From the NCBI GenBank assembly GCA_020437875.1, contig JAGQVR010000107.1:1-7556 (forward strand): a stretch of 7,556 nucleotides of DNA. Direction: 5' to 3'. Every line of letters starts with the position of its first letter. Position 1 is the first letter of the stretch. The position numbers and the translations under genes are program-made. Below the pieces are notes generated by a model. It was not told the DNA's origin, made no database searches, and saw only the letters and a list, made by a program, of their open reading frames with translations. This DNA comes from Flavobacteriales bacterium. Lineage in GTDB: Bacteria; Bacteroidota; Bacteroidia; Flavobacteriales_F; PHOS-HE28. Shown in pieces: positions 5,741 to 7,556 of this stretch.

Positions 5741-5748
5741 CGAAAGTA
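5741..5748 (-). promoter_or_regulatory. Putative -7 box for the amino-acid dehydrogenase
   Basis: The minus-strand sequence TACTTTCG is one base off the Bacteroidota TAnnTTTG consensus and is followed by CCCC. A start near 5737 would give a leader of about 18 nt before the ATG at 5719. No convincing -33 TTG is present at the expected distance. Confidence 0.4.
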
Positions 5749-5788
5749 ACCAGCCCCTCGGGGCGGCTTGGGAACCGGCCGGGGAAGG

Positions 5789-6871
5789 TTATCCCGTGGG
5801 GCTGTTAATTGGGAGGAACTCACTCCCTCCCGACGCTTCCCGCCGCGCGCCCGTCACGCTCGCCAGCGCGGTCACCTCCCCGCGCAACCGACGCACACCT
5901 AGGAAGGCGAAGATCAAGGCCTCCTTGTAGTCCACGATCCGCTTCCCGGGGATGGTGACACGGGCCTTGTTCAGTGCCTTGATGCGCTCCATCAAGAAGC
6001 CGTTGTGCGCACCACCGCCGGTCACCAGCATGTCTTCGATCCCAGCGGGCATCGCCTCGGCCACCATCATGGCGATGTGCTCGACCACCGTGCGCGACCG
6101 GTCCTTCAATGTGATAAGCTCATCCGTGATCAGCGGTCGCACCTCGGCATCGAACCATTCCCTGCCCAAGGAGCGTGGCGGCGGCTGGCGGTGGAAGGGG
6201 AGGGCGTTCAATCGATCCATCAGTGCTGCATCCACCTTGCCGGAACGTGCCAGAGCGCCATCATCATCGAAGGACTTCCCGGCCTCCTCGGCAAGCAGGT
6301 TCAATGCCTGGTTGCCGATGCACACGTCGTAGCCGAGCACCCTGGCACCGTCATGCACGGCGATGTTGCAGATCCCGCCGATGTTCAGGAAGGCGCGCTG
6401 ATCCGGGAAGAGCAGTTGTTCACCCAAGGGGACGAGAGGCGCGCCCTGGCCACCCAGGGCCACATCGAGCGTCCGGAAGTCGGTGAGCGTGCGCACACCG
6501 GTGATCGCCGCGATCCGCGCACCATGGCCGATCTGCACCGTGAGCCCTTCGACAGGCTGGTGGAAGACGGTATGGCCGTGCGAGGCGATGAGGTCCACGC
6601 GGCGGCCGGCGAGGAAGTCCAACGCTGCCTGGCCGATACGATCGCCGAGGTCACGGTCCAGCCGGGCGAGGTCCAGCGCCGAGCCTTTCATCACCCCGAG
6701 TAGCCGCTGTTGAAAGGCCGGTCCGTATGCGACCGTGAGGGCGTCTTCGATCGCGAAGGACCAGCGTTCCTGTTGACGCGTGAAGCGGCATAGCGCAAGG
6801 TCCAGGCCGTCCAACGAGCTGCCGCTCATGACGCCCAGCACGGTGTAATCAACTTCTTCCGGAACGGCCAT
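5789..6871 (-). CDS. anmK: Anhydro-N-acetylmuramic acid kinase
   Basis: AnmK opens the 1,6-anhydro ring of anhydro-MurNAc and phosphorylates it to MurNAc-6-phosphate, a cytoplasmic step of peptidoglycan recycling. The 360-residue protein shows the phosphate-binding GVMSGSSLDGLD at 13-24, ASHGHTVFHQP at 96-106, GGQGAPLVP at 140-148, NIGGICN at 163-169 and a second nucleotide motif VTGGGAHN near the C-terminal third. Asp182 in GYDVCIGN matches the catalytic aspartate, which has the same number in E. coli. The TGPGN of E. coli is VCIGN here; Bacteroidota homologues vary at this spot. I chose the ATG at 6871 because the frame starting at 6907 would run through a likely promoter and add 12 unrelated residues. 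The gene is divergent from the acyl-CoA dehydrogenase, and no other recycling genes are in view. Confidence 0.92.
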   Translation of the reverse strand: MAVPEEVDYTVLGVMSGSSLDGLDLALCRFTRQQERWSFAIEDALTVAYGPAFQQRLLGVMKGSALDLARLDRDLGDRIGQAALDFLAGRRVDLIASHGHTVFHQPVEGLTVQIGHGARIAAITGVRTLTDFRTLDVALGGQGAPLVPLGEQLLFPDQRAFLNIGGICNIAVHDGARVLGYDVCIGNQALNLLAEEAGKSFDDDGALARSGKVDAALMDRLNALPFHRQPPPRSLGREWFDAEVRPLITDELITLKDRSRTVVEHIAMMVAEAMPAGIEDMLVTGGGAHNGFLMERIKALNKARVTIPGKRIVDYKEALIFAFLGVRRLRGEVTALASVTGARREASGGSEFLPINSPTG

Positions 6872-6876
6872 CGGGG

Positions 6877-6884
6877 CGAAGGTA
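6877..6884 (-). promoter_or_regulatory. Putative -7 box for anmK
   Basis: The minus-strand sequence TACCTTCG is one mismatch from TAnnTTTG and ends 5 nt before the ATG at 6871. A TTG on the same strand at 6911-6909 is a possible -33 element, 24 nt upstream of the box. The predicted start is at about 6873, which would leave almost no 5' leader. Confidence 0.4.
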
Positions 6885-6889
6885 TCCGC

Positions 6890-6897
6890 TACTTTTG
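6890..6897 (+). promoter_or_regulatory. Putative -7 box for the acyl-CoA dehydrogenase
   Basis: TACTTTTG matches the Bacteroidota TAnnTTTG consensus exactly and is followed by CCC. A start near 6901 would give a leader of about 15 nt before the ATG at 6916. No TTG is visible at the usual -33 distance, a region that lies inside anmK. Confidence 0.55.
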
Positions 6898-6915
6898 CCC
6901 GGTACACCCAACGCC

Positions 6916-7556
6916 ATGCAAGACACCGCCACCCTCGCCGGATTGAACTTTGAATTGAGCGAAGAACAGCTCGCCGTGCGCGATGCCGCCCGCGACTTCG
7001 CCCAGAACGTGCTTAAGCCCGGCGTGATCGAACGGGACCGCGAGCAGAAGTTCCCGGCGGAGGAGATCAAGCAGCTCGGTGAGCTCGGTTTCCTCGGCAT
7101 GATGGTGGATCCCAAGTATGGCGGTGGTGGCATGGACACGATCAGCTATGTGCTGGCGATGGAGGAGATCAGCAAGGTGGACGCCAGCACCAGCGTAGTG
7201 ATGAGCGTGAACAACTCGCTCGTGTGCTGGGGCCTGGAGAAGTTCGGCAACGAGGAGCAGAAGCAGAAGTACCTCGTGCCATTGGCGAAAGGGGAGAAGA
7301 TCGGCGCTTTCTGCCTGAGCGAACCGGAGGCCGGCAGCGATGCCACCAGCCAGCGCACCACGGCCATCGACATGGGCGACCACTACCTGTTGAACGGCAC
7401 CAAGAACTGGATCACCAACGGCGGTAGCGCCAGCACCTACCTGGTGATGGCACAAACGGACGCCGCCAAGGGCCACAAGGGCATCAACTGCCTCATCGTG
7501 GAGAAGGGCATGCCCGGCTTCGTGGTCGGTGCGAAGGAGGACAAGCTCGGCATCCG
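6916..7556 (+). CDS. Acyl-CoA dehydrogenase (partial, cut by window end)
   Basis: This FAD enzyme makes the first oxidation of fatty-acid or branched-chain acyl-CoA degradation and passes electrons to ETF. The frame is open from the ATG at 6916 to the window edge, giving 213 complete codons of an expected 380 or so. The N-terminal alpha-helical domain (about 1-130) is followed by the start of the beta domain. CLSEPEAGSDATS at 133-145 fits the PROSITE acyl-CoA dehydrogenase signature 1, and GTKNWITNG follows. The sequence resembles the short-chain or butyryl-CoA group, but the catalytic glutamate lies beyond the window, so chain length cannot be assigned. It is divergent from anmK across a 44-nt gap containing two putative promoters, and has no Shine-Dalgarno. 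Confidence 0.93.
   Translation, partial: MQDTATLAGLNFELSEEQLAVRDAARDFAQNVLKPGVIERDREQKFPAEEIKQLGELGFLGMMVDPKYGGGGMDTISYVLAMEEISKVDASTSVVMSVNNSLVCWGLEKFGNEEQKQKYLVPLAKGEKIGAFCLSEPEAGSDATSQRTTAIDMGDHYLLNGTKNWITNGGSASTYLVMAQTDAAKGHKGINCLIVEKGMPGFVVGAKEDKLGI

Noticed and set aside
4454..5749. A 431-codon plus-strand open frame opposite the dehydrogenase gene
   Set aside because: It is a shadow in GC-rich DNA: its product is rich in His, Arg, Ala and Asp with no family resemblance, while the minus strand carries a clear GDH-family protein.
5752..5764. GC palindrome between anmK and the dehydrogenase as a terminator
   Set aside because: The stem has only 4-5 bp with a very short loop and is not followed by a T-run.
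6872..6907. Longer anmK start at 6907
   Set aside because: The extra 12 codons cover the probable promoter region, and the ATG at 6871 places the GxMSGxSxDGxD motif at the usual distance from the N-terminus.
1..7556. CRISPR arrays, insertion sequences, phage genes or riboswitches
   Set aside because: No repeat-spacer pattern, transposase, terminal inverted repeats, phage proteins or long structured leaders were seen on either strand.

Overview
The window looks like chromosomal DNA from a GC-rich member of the Bacteroidota, probably Flavobacteriales-like. Three things point there. The upstream regions carry Bacteroidota-type -7 boxes (TAnnTTTG or a one-base variant) and no clear Shine-Dalgarno sequences. 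The exbB-exbD-exbD-tonB-folC order and the ~407-residue Glu/Leu/Phe/Val-type dehydrogenase are, from memory, typical of that phylum. The tRNA genes do not encode CCA. No taxonomic search was possible.

Layout. Positions 1-287 hold no gene I can support. Positions 288-838 are a minus-strand tRNA locus. It contains tRNA-Val(UAC) and tRNA-Val(CAC), an intrinsic terminator, a small GIY-YIG endonuclease gene, and then a second, damaged copy of the 3' part of tRNA-Val(CAC) followed by an identical terminator. The nuclease gene thus sits between an intact tRNA and a partial duplicate of it, and its last four codons and stop lie inside the duplicate. This resembles a minimal mobile or homing-like cassette of about 333 bp and is the most interesting part of the window.

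Positions 898-5719 are a tightly packed minus-strand block, read from high to low coordinates: an amino-acid dehydrogenase (GDH family), exbB, two tandem exbD genes, tonB and folC. The exbB to folC genes are separated by 9 nt or less, or overlap, and are probably one operon. The dehydrogenase is 44 nt upstream with no obvious promoter between, so it may be cotranscribed. ExbB/ExbD/TonB form the proton-driven inner-membrane motor that powers TonB-dependent outer-membrane transporters. FolC makes polyglutamylated folate and appears to be only a transcriptional partner.

Positions 5789-6871 encode anmK (anhydro-MurNAc kinase, cell-wall recycling) on the minus strand. From 6916 to the window end an acyl-CoA dehydrogenase runs on the plus strand and is cut off by the window edge. 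The 44-nt gap between these two genes holds two back-to-back -7 boxes, and the anmK box is so close to its ATG that the mRNA may be leaderless. Four putative promoters share an extended TAnnTTYGCC motif.
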